Assembly: GCF_001045465.1 (NCBI RefSeq)
Contig: NZ_LFND01000003.1
Location: forward strand, 806,001 to 870,000
Source of the DNA: Chryseobacterium angstadtii
Lineage (GTDB): Bacteria > Bacteroidota > Bacteroidia > Flavobacteriales > Weeksellaceae
DNA length: 64,000 bases
Reading direction: 5' to 3'
In this document: one piece after another, positions 13,589-23,446 of the stretch
How the letters are laid out: each line of letters opens with the position of its first letter
Numbering within the stretch: the first letter of the stretch is position 1
Notes under the pieces: generated by a model
Database searches by the model: none
Told to the model about the DNA's origin: nothing
Seen by the model: only the letters and a program-made list of their open reading frames with translations
Program-made: the position numbers and the translations under genes

Positions 13589-16493
13589 AAGGTTTTATAT
13601 AAAGTTTGATCTGGGTGCCGGGTCTCTGCTCTTTTTCTTGAAGATCATAAATCTCCAGTTGTATATAAGTCTCAAAAAGCTGCCTGAATGTTTCAATTCT
13701 TTTCTGAGATAATTTTACCCCGAAAGAATCAGCTTTTACCTGATTTCCATTTCCGATACCCACTCCATTGTCTTCAATGATGACGCAAAGTGAGGTTTCG
13801 GTATGGTCAAACAGGATCTGTATTTTTCCTTTTCTTTCCTTTAAACCGGAGATTCCGTGCTTGATCGCGTTTTCTACAAAAGGCTGGATCAGCAGGGAAG
13901 GGACTATCCAGTTTTCGTTTACCCGGTCAGAAATAGTGATGGTATAATCGAAGGCATCTTTCAGTCTGAGTTTTTCCATGTTCAGATAAAGAGACAGGTA
14001 TTCGGTTTCTTCCCGGATCGGCATAAATGTTTTCTCGGAATAATGCAGGGTTTTCCTGATCATGTGGGCAAATATTTCAAGATAATTTTCGGTTTCCTGA
14101 TAGTTTTTTTTATAAAGCAGAAACTGGATAGAATTGAGGCAGTTGTAGATAAAATGCGGGTTGATCTGTGCCTTGATTGCCTGAAGTTCCAGTTCGGCTA
14201 TTTTCTTTTCATAATAAAGGGTTTCCAGTTTTTTATTTCTTTTCTTCTGAAAATAAGTATGGATAAGAATAAACAGGGCAGCGGCACCGAGACTGATGAT
14301 CATTAATTTAAACCACCACGTCTGCCAGAACTTCGGCACAATTTCAAAAGGAACATCCGTGGATGTATAAGACCGTTTTCCGTTATAACCCAGCCCGAAT
14401 ATTTTTAAAACATATTTTCCCGGAGGCAGCGCATTGAAAATAATCTTTGGAGAACTGCTGATCTGCCAGCTGTCACTGGCGCCTTCAAGCCTGTACCGGA
14501 AACTTATATTTCCCTGGGAAGTAAAGTCGGGGAAGCTTACATGGAAGGTAACATTGTTGTCCGATGACTGGCCTTTTAACGGCTGCCGGAAGTCGAAAAT
14601 TTCCTTTCCTCCGATTTTCACGGAATTAATGATGACTTTTTTATTGATGAATTTCTTTTGGCTGAGCAGATCTTTGATGGACAGAATTCCAAGTCCTTTG
14701 GAAGTTCCTGCGTAAATGGTATCCCCGGAAATAAGGCATCCGGTTACCACACTTGAAGGCAGGCCGTCGGTCTGGGTAAAATTATCAATTTCAATAGTCC
14801 GTTCTGAAATTCTTATTCTGCAAAGTCCGCTGCTTGTGCTTGCCCAGAGGGTATTTTTGTTCTCAATTTCTAGCTTTTTGATCTGGCTGGTGGGCAATCC
14901 GTTGCTTTCGGTAATGGTTTTAAGGATCCCGGAATTGTTAAAGAGAATAATTCCGTTCTGATTGGTTGCTCCGGCATATAAATTGGGAGCCAGCTTCTTT
15001 ATATCCGTGAAATAATAACCTTCCAGGAACAGGGTTTTCTTTTTGGTGGCTGTATTCAGTTTGTAAAGATCTTTAAATGTTCCTGCGAAGAGGCTGTCCT
15101 GGGCGAAGGGAAGGGCAGTGTAAACTTTTTCGTTAGTGAGTAAATCTTCGTACTTCCGGGTACGGTAGTTATACGAGGTAAGCCCCGCTGAAGTGCAAAG
15201 CAAGACAGATCCCGGAGTGTAGGGAAGAATGTTTTTAAGAACAAATTCCTTTAAAAAATGTTTTTCCCCGGTTTCCGTATTGTACTGAACAACCCGTTTT
15301 GTAAGCCCGAATATAACGGTATTGCCTTCAGAAAATATGCCTTTATGTTCAATTTTAAAATTTTTTTCAAAAACAAGATCTGTAATAGTTTTATTACGGT
15401 AAATTCCGCTTTTTGCTTCATCATAACCCAGAAAAATACCCTTGTCGTTTTTTGCAATGGCTTTGATGTATGATGAATTATTTCTGACCGGAAGATGGAA
15501 GTAGTTTTTTAAAAATCTGTCGGTTATAAAAAAAAGGCCGTTGTTTCGGGTTGAGAACCAGACATTATTGTCTTTATCTACCAGAACATCATGAATAATG
15601 TACTGATCCATGATCTTAACAGGGTTAGAGAGGTTGCCGCCATCTTTCAGAGACTGTTTGAAGTAAAGAACACCTCCTTTTTCCAGACAGGCCCAAACCC
15701 TGAAATTTTGGTCTATGACTACCCGGTAAACGTTTTTCTGTATTTGATAACTTGCAATCTTTTTAAAAATAAATTGGTTTTGAAGTTCATAAATATCTAT
15801 GCTTTTCTTGTTTCTATAGATGAAAAAATTCTTGTTTTTAAAGATAACCGTTCCCTTTTCCACATAAAGATCGCAGGTGGTTTCTTTTTTTGTGTCGATA
15901 TGATACGCTTTTAGATTTCGTCCCTGGCTGTCATCATAAAAATAGAGTAATCTGCTATGAGGATCGAATGCGAATGTATAGCGGAGATCTGGTGATTTTT
16001 TTTTTATTTCTAAAGGAATTATGGTTACTTTTTCATTCAGATAAACATAAATATTATCCGGATTGGTCCCGGAAAACATATAAAGTGTATTTCCATCAAT
16101 AGCAAAATCGGGGTTGTATTTGAATTTTATTTTTTTGAGCTCAGTATTGATGGTGGAATTGATGATATTCTCGTTTTTGAGGTAGGCAAAGTCATTTAAA
16201 AAGGTAGCGATAAAAATTTCTCCGTTGGGAAGGGGATAAGAATATAGCGCTTCAATATTTTTCAGCCCGTTTTTACTGCTGAACTGCTTGAATTCCTTTC
16301 CGTCGAACCGGAAAAGACCATTATCACTTCCTATCCAGATATATCCGTTTTTATCCTGCACGAGCCCGTAGGTATATGAACTGTTCAGGCCGTCTTCTTC
16401 ATTATAATTGACCATTCCGGGGATCTGAGCAAAAGACAATGTTGAAAAAAGCAGAATAAAAGAAAATGAGAAAAGTATTAATAATTTTTTCAC
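13557..16493 (-). CDS. Reg_prop/Y_Y_Y sensor histidine kinase 1
   Basis: This 978-residue inner-membrane sensor has an N-terminal signal segment, periplasmic reg_prop beta-propeller repeats (first repeat with DKNGYIWIGSDNGLFRFDG), a Y_Y_Y domain near 680-740, and one membrane helix near 750. A coiled linker then leads to a LytS-type His_kinase with the phospho-acceptor in INPHFIYNCLNSI and an HATPase with EDNGVGIG. Unlike the one-protein hybrid systems of gut Bacteroides, the regulator is a separate gene overlapping by 32 bp. The start is the GTG at 16493, chosen because the paralogue uses the same GTG and the same upstream sequence, although the frame is open further upstream. Confidence 0.93.
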   Translation of the reverse strand: MKKLLILFSFSFILLFSTLSFAQIPGMVNYNEEDGLNSSYTYGLVQDKNGYIWIGSDNGLFRFDGKEFKQFSSKNGLKNIEALYSYPLPNGEIFIATFLNDFAYLKNENIINSTINTELKKIKFKYNPDFAIDGNTLYMFSGTNPDNIYVYLNEKVTIIPLEIKKKSPDLRYTFAFDPHSRLLYFYDDSQGRNLKAYHIDTKKETTCDLYVEKGTVIFKNKNFFIYRNKKSIDIYELQNQFIFKKIASYQIQKNVYRVVIDQNFRVWACLEKGGVLYFKQSLKDGGNLSNPVKIMDQYIIHDVLVDKDNNVWFSTRNNGLFFITDRFLKNYFHLPVRNNSSYIKAIAKNDKGIFLGYDEAKSGIYRNKTITDLVFEKNFKIEHKGIFSEGNTVIFGLTKRVVQYNTETGEKHFLKEFVLKNILPYTPGSVLLCTSAGLTSYNYRTRKYEDLLTNEKVYTALPFAQDSLFAGTFKDLYKLNTATKKKTLFLEGYYFTDIKKLAPNLYAGATNQNGIILFNNSGILKTITESNGLPTSQIKKLEIENKNTLWASTSSGLCRIRISERTIEIDNFTQTDGLPSSVVTGCLISGDTIYAGTSKGLGILSIKDLLSQKKFINKKVIINSVKIGGKEIFDFRQPLKGQSSDNNVTFHVSFPDFTSQGNISFRYRLEGASDSWQISSSPKIIFNALPPGKYVLKIFGLGYNGKRSYTSTDVPFEIVPKFWQTWWFKLMIISLGAAALFILIHTYFQKKRNKKLETLYYEKKIAELELQAIKAQINPHFIYNCLNSIQFLLYKKNYQETENYLEIFAHMIRKTLHYSEKTFMPIREETEYLSLYLNMEKLRLKDAFDYTITISDRVNENWIVPSLLIQPFVENAIKHGISGLKERKGKIQILFDHTETSLCVIIEDNGVGIGNGNQVKADSFGVKLSQKRIETFRQLFETYIQLEIYDLQEKEQRPGTQIKLYIKPYENKNTNMHH

Positions 16494-16511
16494 ATTATAT
16501 TGAATAATGCG

Positions 16512-16543
16512 GTAAATATAGAATTTGATTAATAATAATGCAA
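16512..16543 (-). promoter_or_regulatory. Promoter of kinase 1
   Basis: TTG (16541-16543), 20 nt, then TATATTTAC (16512-16520) on the minus strand. The same element and the intervening sequence are conserved before kinase 2, supporting function. Confidence 0.6.
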
Positions 16544-16597
16544 CACATAAAGGTGAATATTCTTTAAAATGAATTAAAATTAAGCATGGAATACAAC

Positions 16598-16632
16598 AAA
16601 AAAAACAGCAGAAACCCAATAGCTCCTGCTGT
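16598..16632 (-). terminator. Intrinsic terminator after the 349-residue lipoprotein gene
   Basis: ACAGCAG (16605-16611) pairs with CTGCTGT (16626-16632); on the minus strand the stem is followed by an eight-T tract. Confidence 0.8.
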
Positions 16633-16720
16633 CGTTATTCCAATGGTATAGTTCCTCCCGGATTTCCGAGATGGAAAGATTGGATGTTATTATTCTTTAA
16701 GTTACTTTCTATAGTAAGAA

Positions 16721-17770
16721 TTAATAATCTTCAATATGTAATGTGTGGGAGCCTCCGCATCCTACTATATTGGCATACACATTAAATTCTTTCAGAGCAT
16801 ATGTACTTTGATAAGGTCTGAATGTTGCTTTATTTCCATCATGAGACCAGGCCAGACTGTTTCCCCAGCTATCAGGATCTCCTCCCCAATATTCTGAAGA
16901 GCCACATCTTCTTTTGAAAGTATAAGAGAAGTAAGAAATATCAGGATATTGACTGTTGTCGCTAAACCAGATAAGGGTACGCTTCTGTCCTTTAGCTTCT
17001 CCCACAATAGAAAAATATATTCCGGCCGACTGATACGTTAATTCCTTTTTTGTTCTTTTCCTGTTACTGCAATATACGCCATCGGAATCTGAATCTAATC
17101 TGACCTGTTTTTTTTGTGCCCAACGATCATTACATCCTATAAAATTAAACAGAAAAGAAATTAATTCAGTTTTGGGATCATGTGAAGCCACTAAAGACTC
17201 ATCTGTTGGACTGTTAAGAATAACATCTACAGCGTTTGGGGAATTTTTGGGTATGGTGTAAATTTTATCCTTTGCAAGATCCACACGTACAATGTAATTC
17301 CCCAGTTCTACAAGTTTTTTCTGATTCAAAATATCCAACAATAACCCATAGCCCTCATAAATCTCGTCTTCAATTATAGGATTGGTTTCCAGATCCGGAG
17401 TCTGGGAATCGGTTAAATCATTAATTTTATCAATGGTATTGCGTAATGGAGAATAATCTGTAGTTTCTATTTTTTTATTAGCAAATTCCGGATCGTTGAA
17501 GAATTTTTCATAATCAGACAATGTTTCGAATGCTAACATCTTTTTGGGGTCATTATCTGTATTCTTATTCAGATAGCTTTTCGTGCTTTTTTCTAAAGGC
17601 TGCTCAGTAATCTCATCAATACTTTTTTGACAGCCCAAAGACACTATTGATAGGAGTACAACGAAGATTGAATTGTATAGATAAGTTCTTTTTATACCAA
17701 CAGCGTTTTCTTTAAAAGCGAATTTATGTACTGCTTTTTTCAGTGTTATTAATGATTCTCTTGTTTTCAT
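16721..17770 (-). CDS. Hypothetical lipoprotein
   Basis: This 349-residue protein is unassigned. A hydrophobic segment (IFVVLLSIVSLGC) ends in a lipobox Cys near 47, but it is preceded by an unusually long basic N-region of about 27 residues, so the true start may lie downstream if a non-standard codon is used. The middle is acidic and Asp/Asn-rich. The C-terminal half is Cys-, Trp- and Gly-rich (CGSSEYWGGDP, GCGGSHTLH), which suggests a folded, disulfide-bonded extracytoplasmic domain. It lies between the two kinase/regulator pairs on the same strand and has its own terminator. No function is proposed. Confidence 0.8.
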   Translation of the reverse strand: MKTRESLITLKKAVHKFAFKENAVGIKRTYLYNSIFVVLLSIVSLGCQKSIDEITEQPLEKSTKSYLNKNTDNDPKKMLAFETLSDYEKFFNDPEFANKKIETTDYSPLRNTIDKINDLTDSQTPDLETNPIIEDEIYEGYGLLLDILNQKKLVELGNYIVRVDLAKDKIYTIPKNSPNAVDVILNSPTDESLVASHDPKTELISFLFNFIGCNDRWAQKKQVRLDSDSDGVYCSNRKRTKKELTYQSAGIYFSIVGEAKGQKRTLIWFSDNSQYPDISYFSYTFKRRCGSSEYWGGDPDSWGNSLAWSHDGNKATFRPYQSTYALKEFNVYANIVGCGGSHTLHIEDY

Positions 17771-17892
17771 GACTACTATTTTAAATATTAATTTGTTTGC
17801 TGATAAACCGGGAAAAGCTTCTTCTGTAGTAGAAATTTTTTCGGTATAAGCTTTTTATAATTTGTATTGGATTCAGGATCAGTGATTTCTGT

Positions 17893-19143
17893 TTATTTTG
17901 AAATAATCAGTTTTTGTGAACTGGTTTTACCGTTTGATTTTAATTCAACGATATACACTCCCTGATTCATCCTTTCTATATTAAGTTTAATATTTTGACG
18001 TCCTTTCCCGAGATTCTCGGATTTTTCCAGTACTACTTTTCCTGAAGAATCAATAAGTCTTACAGAAACTGTTTGCTTTTCGTTCAGGGTTGTTGGTATT
18101 TCTATATGACTTATTGCAGGATTAGGAACTATAAGAAATTCTTTTTGCTCGTTGTCAGCCTGAAGTTCAGCTTTTATAATGGCTTCAACTTCGGGCATAG
18201 GCGATTTTACCTTTACCGTATTGCTGATGTTTTTTGATGGGGTGTAGCAGAAAGTAAAGCATCTTTTACATTTGGAGAATTTACCCTGATTTTCCGTAAC
18301 ACAAACGGTATAAGTGCCCGGCGTGGAATAGGTATGAAGGGTAGTAGGATAAATAAAGCTGGATGAACTGCCGTCTCCCCAATCTATAGAATACGTAGGT
18401 CCGGGATTTCCGGGAGTAGAATAAAGAATAGGGTTGATCAAGGTTAAATTCGCAGTAGCGCTATTGTTTAAGGTACTGAATGAAGTATCCAGTGTAAAAT
18501 CCGCTGTACAGTCACTGCATGGTTTTACGCAAATGTTGTCAAAATATACTATTTCCTGCTGGGTGTTCGTAATATCAGGAGTAATGGCCAGTGTGGTGGA
18601 AGTCATCATCATGTTATCAAAATCTGCCGGATTGGTAGAGGTATTCAGCACCCAGCTTCCATCTGAATTACTTGGGAGTACGCCGCCGCTTGAAAGCTGG
18701 ATCGGAGCTTTAATACGTACCCATCCGCTTCCTGGTGTTACTGTAATATTGGCGGTAAATGTAGCATTATGAGTACCATTTGAAATGGTGATGAAGGGAT
18801 GATAAGGCTGCCCGAAACCACTGTCATTTTTCAGATAAAAATCAAAAAACAGGCATTGCCCGAGGAATCTTTTTCCAAGATCTCTGAAATCTGTAGAGTT
18901 CTGATACCACGATCCTCCGGACTGATCTCCTAAAATAAGATACTGCGATCCGTCTAAAGTATTGGCGGAACCGAAATTTACAGATACATTTCCATTAGGT
19001 GCAGGCGAAGGAGCCCAATTCCCTCCTGAATTTGTAGTGGCATTGAAATCGGAGCATGGAGCCTGCGCATTCGATGTATTTCCCAAAAATGCAAATAACA
19101 TCAGGAGAATACTTTTTTTAAAAATAATAGGTAGTGTTTTCAT
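17893..19143 (-). CDS. T9SS-sorted surface protein with PKD-like domain
   Basis: This 416-residue exported protein has a signal peptide (MKTLPIIFKKSILLMLFAFLG...). A carbohydrate-binding-like beta region follows, then a PKD-like domain near 250-290 (SIDWGDGSS, YSTPGTYTVCVTE). The C-terminal type A sorting domain of about 75 residues (IVPNPAISHIEI to SSQKLIISK) directs it through type IX secretion. The start is set at 19143, because the 23 residues upstream in the same frame run into a long hairpin. It follows the proline-rich leader gene on the minus strand. Ligand unknown. Confidence 0.9.
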   Translation of the reverse strand: MKTLPIIFKKSILLMLFAFLGNTSNAQAPCSDFNATTNSGGNWAPSPAPNGNVSVNFGSANTLDGSQYLILGDQSGGSWYQNSTDFRDLGKRFLGQCLFFDFYLKNDSGFGQPYHPFITISNGTHNATFTANITVTPGSGWVRIKAPIQLSSGGVLPSNSDGSWVLNTSTNPADFDNMMMTSTTLAITPDITNTQQEIVYFDNICVKPCSDCTADFTLDTSFSTLNNSATANLTLINPILYSTPGNPGPTYSIDWGDGSSSSFIYPTTLHTYSTPGTYTVCVTENQGKFSKCKRCFTFCYTPSKNISNTVKVKSPMPEVEAIIKAELQADNEQKEFLIVPNPAISHIEIPTTLNEKQTVSVRLIDSSGKVVLEKSENLGKGRQNIKLNIERMNQGVYIVELKSNGKTSSQKLIISK

Positions 19144-19193
19144 AGTGATGGTGTAGATTAAAAGTTTTATAAAGCCAGAGTAATCTGGCAAAG

Positions 19194-19257
19194 AATAATG
19201 GATATTAAACACCCATTCCAGTCATCAGACCGGAATGGGTGTTTAATATCCATTATT
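19194..19257. repeat. 26-bp perfect inverted repeat (long hairpin)
   Basis: The arms 19194-19219 and 19232-19257 are perfect reverse complements, and GTC/GAC (19221-19223 with 19228-19230) extends the stem inward past one A/C mismatch, leaving a 4-nt loop. The right arm contains the stop codon of the proline-rich leader gene. No T tract follows on either strand. Confidence 0.85.
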
Positions 19258-19456
19258 TAGGTTCCACCCACGGAAGCCCGCCCCATGGCATTGTGTAGAT
19301 AGCAGGAATCCCTCCAATGGGTTGTTGTGGATTTTGAACGATAGGAGGTTGAGACGGGTTGATTGCTCCCGGGCTGCTTGGAGTAATAAAAGCAGTTCCC
19401 CCTGCAATAGCATTCATTTGTTTTTTAGTCAGTTCTTTGTTAGCAATGTTTTTCAT
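19253..19456 (-). CDS. GG-leader proline-rich bacteriocin-like peptide
   Basis: This 67-residue peptide has a 20-residue leader (KELTKKQMNAIAGG) of the same bacteriocin-like type as the peptides at 2.0-2.7 kb. The 47-residue core is Pro/Gly-rich and Cys-free, with SQPPIVQNPQQPIGG and the end PWGGLPWVEP. The stop codon sits inside the long hairpin at 19194-19257. It lies between the second kinase/regulator pair and the T9SS gene. Export via a GG-type peptidase is inferred; the core is unlike the Cys-rich ones, so it may be a different class of secreted peptide. Confidence 0.8.
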   Translation of the reverse strand: MKNIANKELTKKQMNAIAGGTAFITPSSPGAINPSQPPIVQNPQQPIGGIPAIYTMPWGGLPWVEPK

Positions 19457-19800
19457 GATAATTTTTTAGTTGATTAGCATGACGAAAATAGAGAAGAGCC
19501 TTAACAAAAAACAGGAACAACTAATAAGTGCGGGGGCCGGGAAAGTAAATGCGCAAAAGGGTGGTTCTAGTCTGAGTTTTGAATTATGGATTATGAGTTT
19601 CGGGATGATTTTGGTTGCTGGTTACTGGTTTATTACTTGCTAGTCGGTTGTTATTAAGCTAATAAATTATCATCTGAATCATGTGTCTTGACTCTTATTC
19701 TCCAACCTATATTCACTTGCAAAGCAAAATTCACCATTGACATTCTTAATCTCAGTTGAAAGTCTGAAATTTGAGAAAAATACATTATTCCGAATTCAGG
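19457..19800. other. Intergenic region, no gene seen
   Basis: About 344 bp between the leader gene and LytTR regulator 2. A near-consensus minus-strand -7 (TATTTTCG, 19483-19490) may serve the leader gene. No terminator for regulator 2 was recognised. Confidence 0.5.
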
Positions 19801-20532
19801 TTACTCCACATTTCCTATCTTCTGAAGGAAATCATTTTTTCTTCGGAAAGATACATCCAGAACAGATCCGTCACTCATTACCACCTGTCCGCCTCTGCCT
19901 TTGATGTATTCCTGAAGATGATCAACATTAATAAGATGCTTGTGATGGATTCTGAAAAAATGAAGCTCAGGGAGCATCAGCTCAAATTCATGCAGCGTTT
20001 TAGAGACCATTATTTTGGTTTTATTGATAAGATAAAAGGTCGTGTAGCTGGAATCTGCCTCGCAGCGGACAATGTCGGCAATGCCGATTACCTTGAATCC
20101 CTGCAGCGTGGAAAGAATGATTTTATGATCCTGCAGAGGATTGGTATTGGTAGGTAAAGGCTGTGTTTTTTTGATATTGTCCAGCGCTTTATTAACGGCT
20201 ATGATGAAATCAATTTTATTAATAGGCTTTAAAAGATAATCCGTAGCCCCGTTTTTAATCGCCTGAATGGCAAAATTTTCAAAAGCAGTAACGAAAATAA
20301 TCTGAGAGGAAATATCTTTAAATTTTGAAAGGAGATCGAAAGCAGTACCGTCGTTCAGCTGAATATCTAAGAACAGAATATCCGGTGAATGTTTTGTAAG
20401 GTAGATGTAAGCTTCCTCCACACTGGAAGCTTCGTAGCCAATCTGGATATCAGGAAACTCCTTCTTCAGTAATAAGGCAATATAGTCTCTTCCGTGTTTC
20501 TCGTCGTCAATGATGCAGATTTGAGTTTTCAT
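19801..20532 (-). CDS. LytTR-family response regulator 2
   Basis: This 243-residue regulator has a receiver domain with acidic pair D9-D10, phospho-acceptor Asp56 in FLDIQL and a LLKP region, and a C-terminal LytTR DNA-binding domain (CEADSSYTTFYL, FFRIHHKHLINV). It is a clear paralogue of the regulator at 12857-13588. I set the start at the ATG 20532, giving the same length as the paralogue; it overlaps kinase 2 by 26 bp. Close similarity in the LytTR domain suggests that the two regulators may share sites or cross-regulate (inference). Confidence 0.95.
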   Translation of the reverse strand: MKTQICIIDDEKHGRDYIALLLKKEFPDIQIGYEASSVEEAYIYLTKHSPDILFLDIQLNDGTAFDLLSKFKDISSQIIFVTAFENFAIQAIKNGATDYLLKPINKIDFIIAVNKALDNIKKTQPLPTNTNPLQDHKIILSTLQGFKVIGIADIVRCEADSSYTTFYLINKTKIMVSKTLHEFELMLPELHFFRIHHKHLINVDHLQEYIKGRGGQVVMSDGSVLDVSFRRKNDFLQKIGNVE

Positions 20533-23428
20533 AAGGGGTAATATATAGTTTAATTTGGGTTCCTTGTCTGGCGTGCTTCTCGGATAGATTGATGACCTCC
20601 AGAGTAATATGGGTCTCAAAAAGCTGTTGAAAGGTTTTAATCCTTTTCTGGGATAATTTCAATCCGAAAGAGTCTGTATTCATGAGAGACTCGTTTTTAG
20701 TCTTAATTCCGGTACCATTGTCCTCAATAATGATGCAAAGGGTAGAATCTATGTAATCGAAAGATATTTTGATGAGGCCTTTGTCGGGTTTCAGTCCGGA
20801 GATCCCATGTTTTATAGCGTTTTCCACAAAGGGCTGGATTAATAATGAAGGAATCAGCCATCTTTTGTTTACTTTTTCGGATACCTCAATCGTATAATCA
20901 AAAAGCTCGTTCTGGCGAAGTTTTTCCATGTCCATATACAGAGAAAGGTACTCTATTTCTTCCTCAATGGGCATAAATGTCTTCTCCGAATAATGTAGGG
21001 TTTTCCTGATCAGCCTGGAAAATATATCCAAATAATTTTCCGTTTCCTGATAATCTTCCTTGAATAATAAAAACTTGATGGAATTAAGGCAATTATAAAT
21101 AAAATGAGGATTGATTTGTGCTTTAATCGCCTGCAGTTCCAATTCTGCTATTTTTTTTTCGTGATAGAATTTCTCTAACTTTTTACTGCGCTTCTTTTGC
21201 AGATAGGAATTGATGATCACAGAAATCAGAGTGATGGCGATCAGTGAAAGTATAAGTTTGAACCACCATGTCTGCCAGAATCTCGGCTTGATTTCAAAAG
21301 CAATATCGGAAGACGTGTAGGACTGTTTTCCGTTATACCCTAATCCGTAAACCCGGAATACATATTTTCCGGGAGGAATAGAGCTGAGTATGATTTTCGA
21401 AGAATTATTCACCTGCCACGAATCATTAAGACCTTCTATTTTATATTTATAGCTTATTTTCCCCTGAGACGCATAATCGGGAAAGCTAAGGCTGAATATC
21501 ACCGTATTGTTTGAGTAACCGGTTAAATCTGTGCCCGGATTGTAATGTTCATTATTTTCAATGGTTATGGAGTTGATGATCACTTTTTTCTGTATAAACT
21601 TTTCCTGAGCCATTAATTTTTTTACAGGAAAGATGCCCAGTCCTTTAGAAGTACCTATGAAAATAGTATCGTTTCGGATCACACAATCTGAAACGGCATT
21701 CGAGGGTAGCCCGTCTGTCTGCGTGAAATTGTTAATGGAAGCCTTGTCTCCTGTGAGATCAATCCTGGATATTCCGGAATTGGTGCTGGCCCAGAACATA
21801 TTTTTATTTTCGACTGTTATTTTTTTGACCTGATCGTTGATTAAACCATCTTTTTTTTCAATCGTATTTAAAATTCTTTGATCGTTGAAGAGGATAATTC
21901 CGTTCAGATTGGTAGCTCCCAGATATACATTGTCCTTTAATTTTTTAATATCCGTAAAATAATATCCTTTTAAAAATAAAGTCTTCGTTTTGGTTTTGAT
22001 ATTGAATTTGTACAGATCACTGAAATTCCCGATAAATAAATTTTCTTGGGTATAAGGCAGAACGGTATAAACCCTTTCGTTGAGAACGGTGGTTATCTTT
22101 TTGTTCTTTAAATGATAAACCAGCAGGCTGGCGGCAGTACAGAAAAAGACAGAATCTTCAGTATAGGGAACAATGCTCTTTAAAGCGTATTGTATTTTGG
22201 TATTCTCGCCAGTGGAAATCGTATGAACAACAATTTTAGAGGCCAGCCCGAAAATAGACAGATTATTGTTGATGTAAATCGATTTGTTTTCATCCTTATT
22301 ATCTTTATCAAGAACAATTTCCAGCATTTTACCATTCTTATAAATAATGGCTCCATAAGAATTGTTGTACCCCAGAATAATGTTTTTATCATCCCTCGCA
22401 ATCGCTTTGATGTATTCGGAATTGTTTTTTACAGATAAATTGATGTGATTCGTAAAAAGCGCTTGGGGAATGAAGAAAACACCGCTGTTCCGGGAATTAA
22501 ACCACACATTGTCATCTCGGTCTACCAGCACATTATTAATGACATAGTTGCCCAGAATTTTTACAGGCGGAGCCAGATTTTTTTTAGTTTCAAGCAGTGA
22601 CTGTTTAAAATACAGAACACCCCCGTTTTGAACATTGAGCCACAGTTTGTTATTTTTATCTATAGCTCCGTAGAAAACATTCTCTTTGGTCCTATAAGAA
22701 TATTTTTTGGTAATATGATAAGGATTGTCCAGCTGATAGATATCAATACTGTTTTTGTTGTTTAAAACAAAAAGATCATCTTTTTCACAAATAATATGCC
22801 CGGGATCTATTTTTATTCTTCGTTCTTTCCTGCTGCCTATGTGATAAATCACGATCTCTCCCTTTACAGGATCATTTAAATACAGATTCTGAGTGCGGAA
22901 GTCATATTGTACAGTTAAAAGCCCTCTTTGTTTATAATCCAAAAGGATCGGCGTTTTTTTTACTTTGCCGTTTTCATACGTGAAGATATTCTGCGGGTTT
23001 GTTGTGCCATACAGATAAAGTTTATTGCCGTCACGTGTGATTTTAGGAATAGAACTCGAAAACTGGTTTTTTAAATAATCATTAATATTCAGATTGATGA
23101 CGCGGCCTTTTTTCAGATAAGCAAAATCATTCAGGAAAGGAAGAATAAAAACTTCACCATTGGGTAGGGGTTCGCAAGAGATAATATCTACATTTTTTAA
23201 TCCTTCTTCTTTTCCATATTGTTTAAACTCTTTCCCGTCAAACCGGAAAAGTCCGTTATCACTGCCTATCCAGATAAAACCGTTTTTATCCTGCCGGAGA
23301 TGATAGGTATAAGAACAGTTCAGCCCATCTTCTTCATTATAATTGACCATTCCGGGAATCTGTGCAGAAAATAATGATGAAAACAATAAAATAAAATATA
23401 ATAGAAGAAAAATAATTGATTTTTTCAC
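20507..23428 (-). CDS. Reg_prop/Y_Y_Y sensor histidine kinase 2
   Basis: This 973-residue protein is a paralogue of kinase 1 and has the same architecture: signal segment, reg_prop propeller, Y_Y_Y domain, one membrane helix near 745, LytS-type kinase with INPHFIYNCLNSI, and HATPase with EDNGTGIK. The mature N-termini are nearly the same (QIPGMVNYNEEDGLN). The propeller regions differ more, as expected if the two sense different ligands. The start codon is GTG (23426-23428) close behind a promoter shared with kinase 1. It overlaps regulator 2 by 26 bp. Confidence 0.94.
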   Translation of the reverse strand: MKKSIIFLLLYFILLFSSLFSAQIPGMVNYNEEDGLNCSYTYHLRQDKNGFIWIGSDNGLFRFDGKEFKQYGKEEGLKNVDIISCEPLPNGEVFILPFLNDFAYLKKGRVINLNINDYLKNQFSSSIPKITRDGNKLYLYGTTNPQNIFTYENGKVKKTPILLDYKQRGLLTVQYDFRTQNLYLNDPVKGEIVIYHIGSRKERRIKIDPGHIICEKDDLFVLNNKNSIDIYQLDNPYHITKKYSYRTKENVFYGAIDKNNKLWLNVQNGGVLYFKQSLLETKKNLAPPVKILGNYVINNVLVDRDDNVWFNSRNSGVFFIPQALFTNHINLSVKNNSEYIKAIARDDKNIILGYNNSYGAIIYKNGKMLEIVLDKDNKDENKSIYINNNLSIFGLASKIVVHTISTGENTKIQYALKSIVPYTEDSVFFCTAASLLVYHLKNKKITTVLNERVYTVLPYTQENLFIGNFSDLYKFNIKTKTKTLFLKGYYFTDIKKLKDNVYLGATNLNGIILFNDQRILNTIEKKDGLINDQVKKITVENKNMFWASTNSGISRIDLTGDKASINNFTQTDGLPSNAVSDCVIRNDTIFIGTSKGLGIFPVKKLMAQEKFIQKKVIINSITIENNEHYNPGTDLTGYSNNTVIFSLSFPDYASQGKISYKYKIEGLNDSWQVNNSSKIILSSIPPGKYVFRVYGLGYNGKQSYTSSDIAFEIKPRFWQTWWFKLILSLIAITLISVIINSYLQKKRSKKLEKFYHEKKIAELELQAIKAQINPHFIYNCLNSIKFLLFKEDYQETENYLDIFSRLIRKTLHYSEKTFMPIEEEIEYLSLYMDMEKLRQNELFDYTIEVSEKVNKRWLIPSLLIQPFVENAIKHGISGLKPDKGLIKISFDYIDSTLCIIIEDNGTGIKTKNESLMNTDSFGLKLSQKRIKTFQQLFETHITLEVINLSEKHARQGTQIKLYITPYENSNLHH

Positions 23429-23446
23429 CTGATATTGAATAATGTT

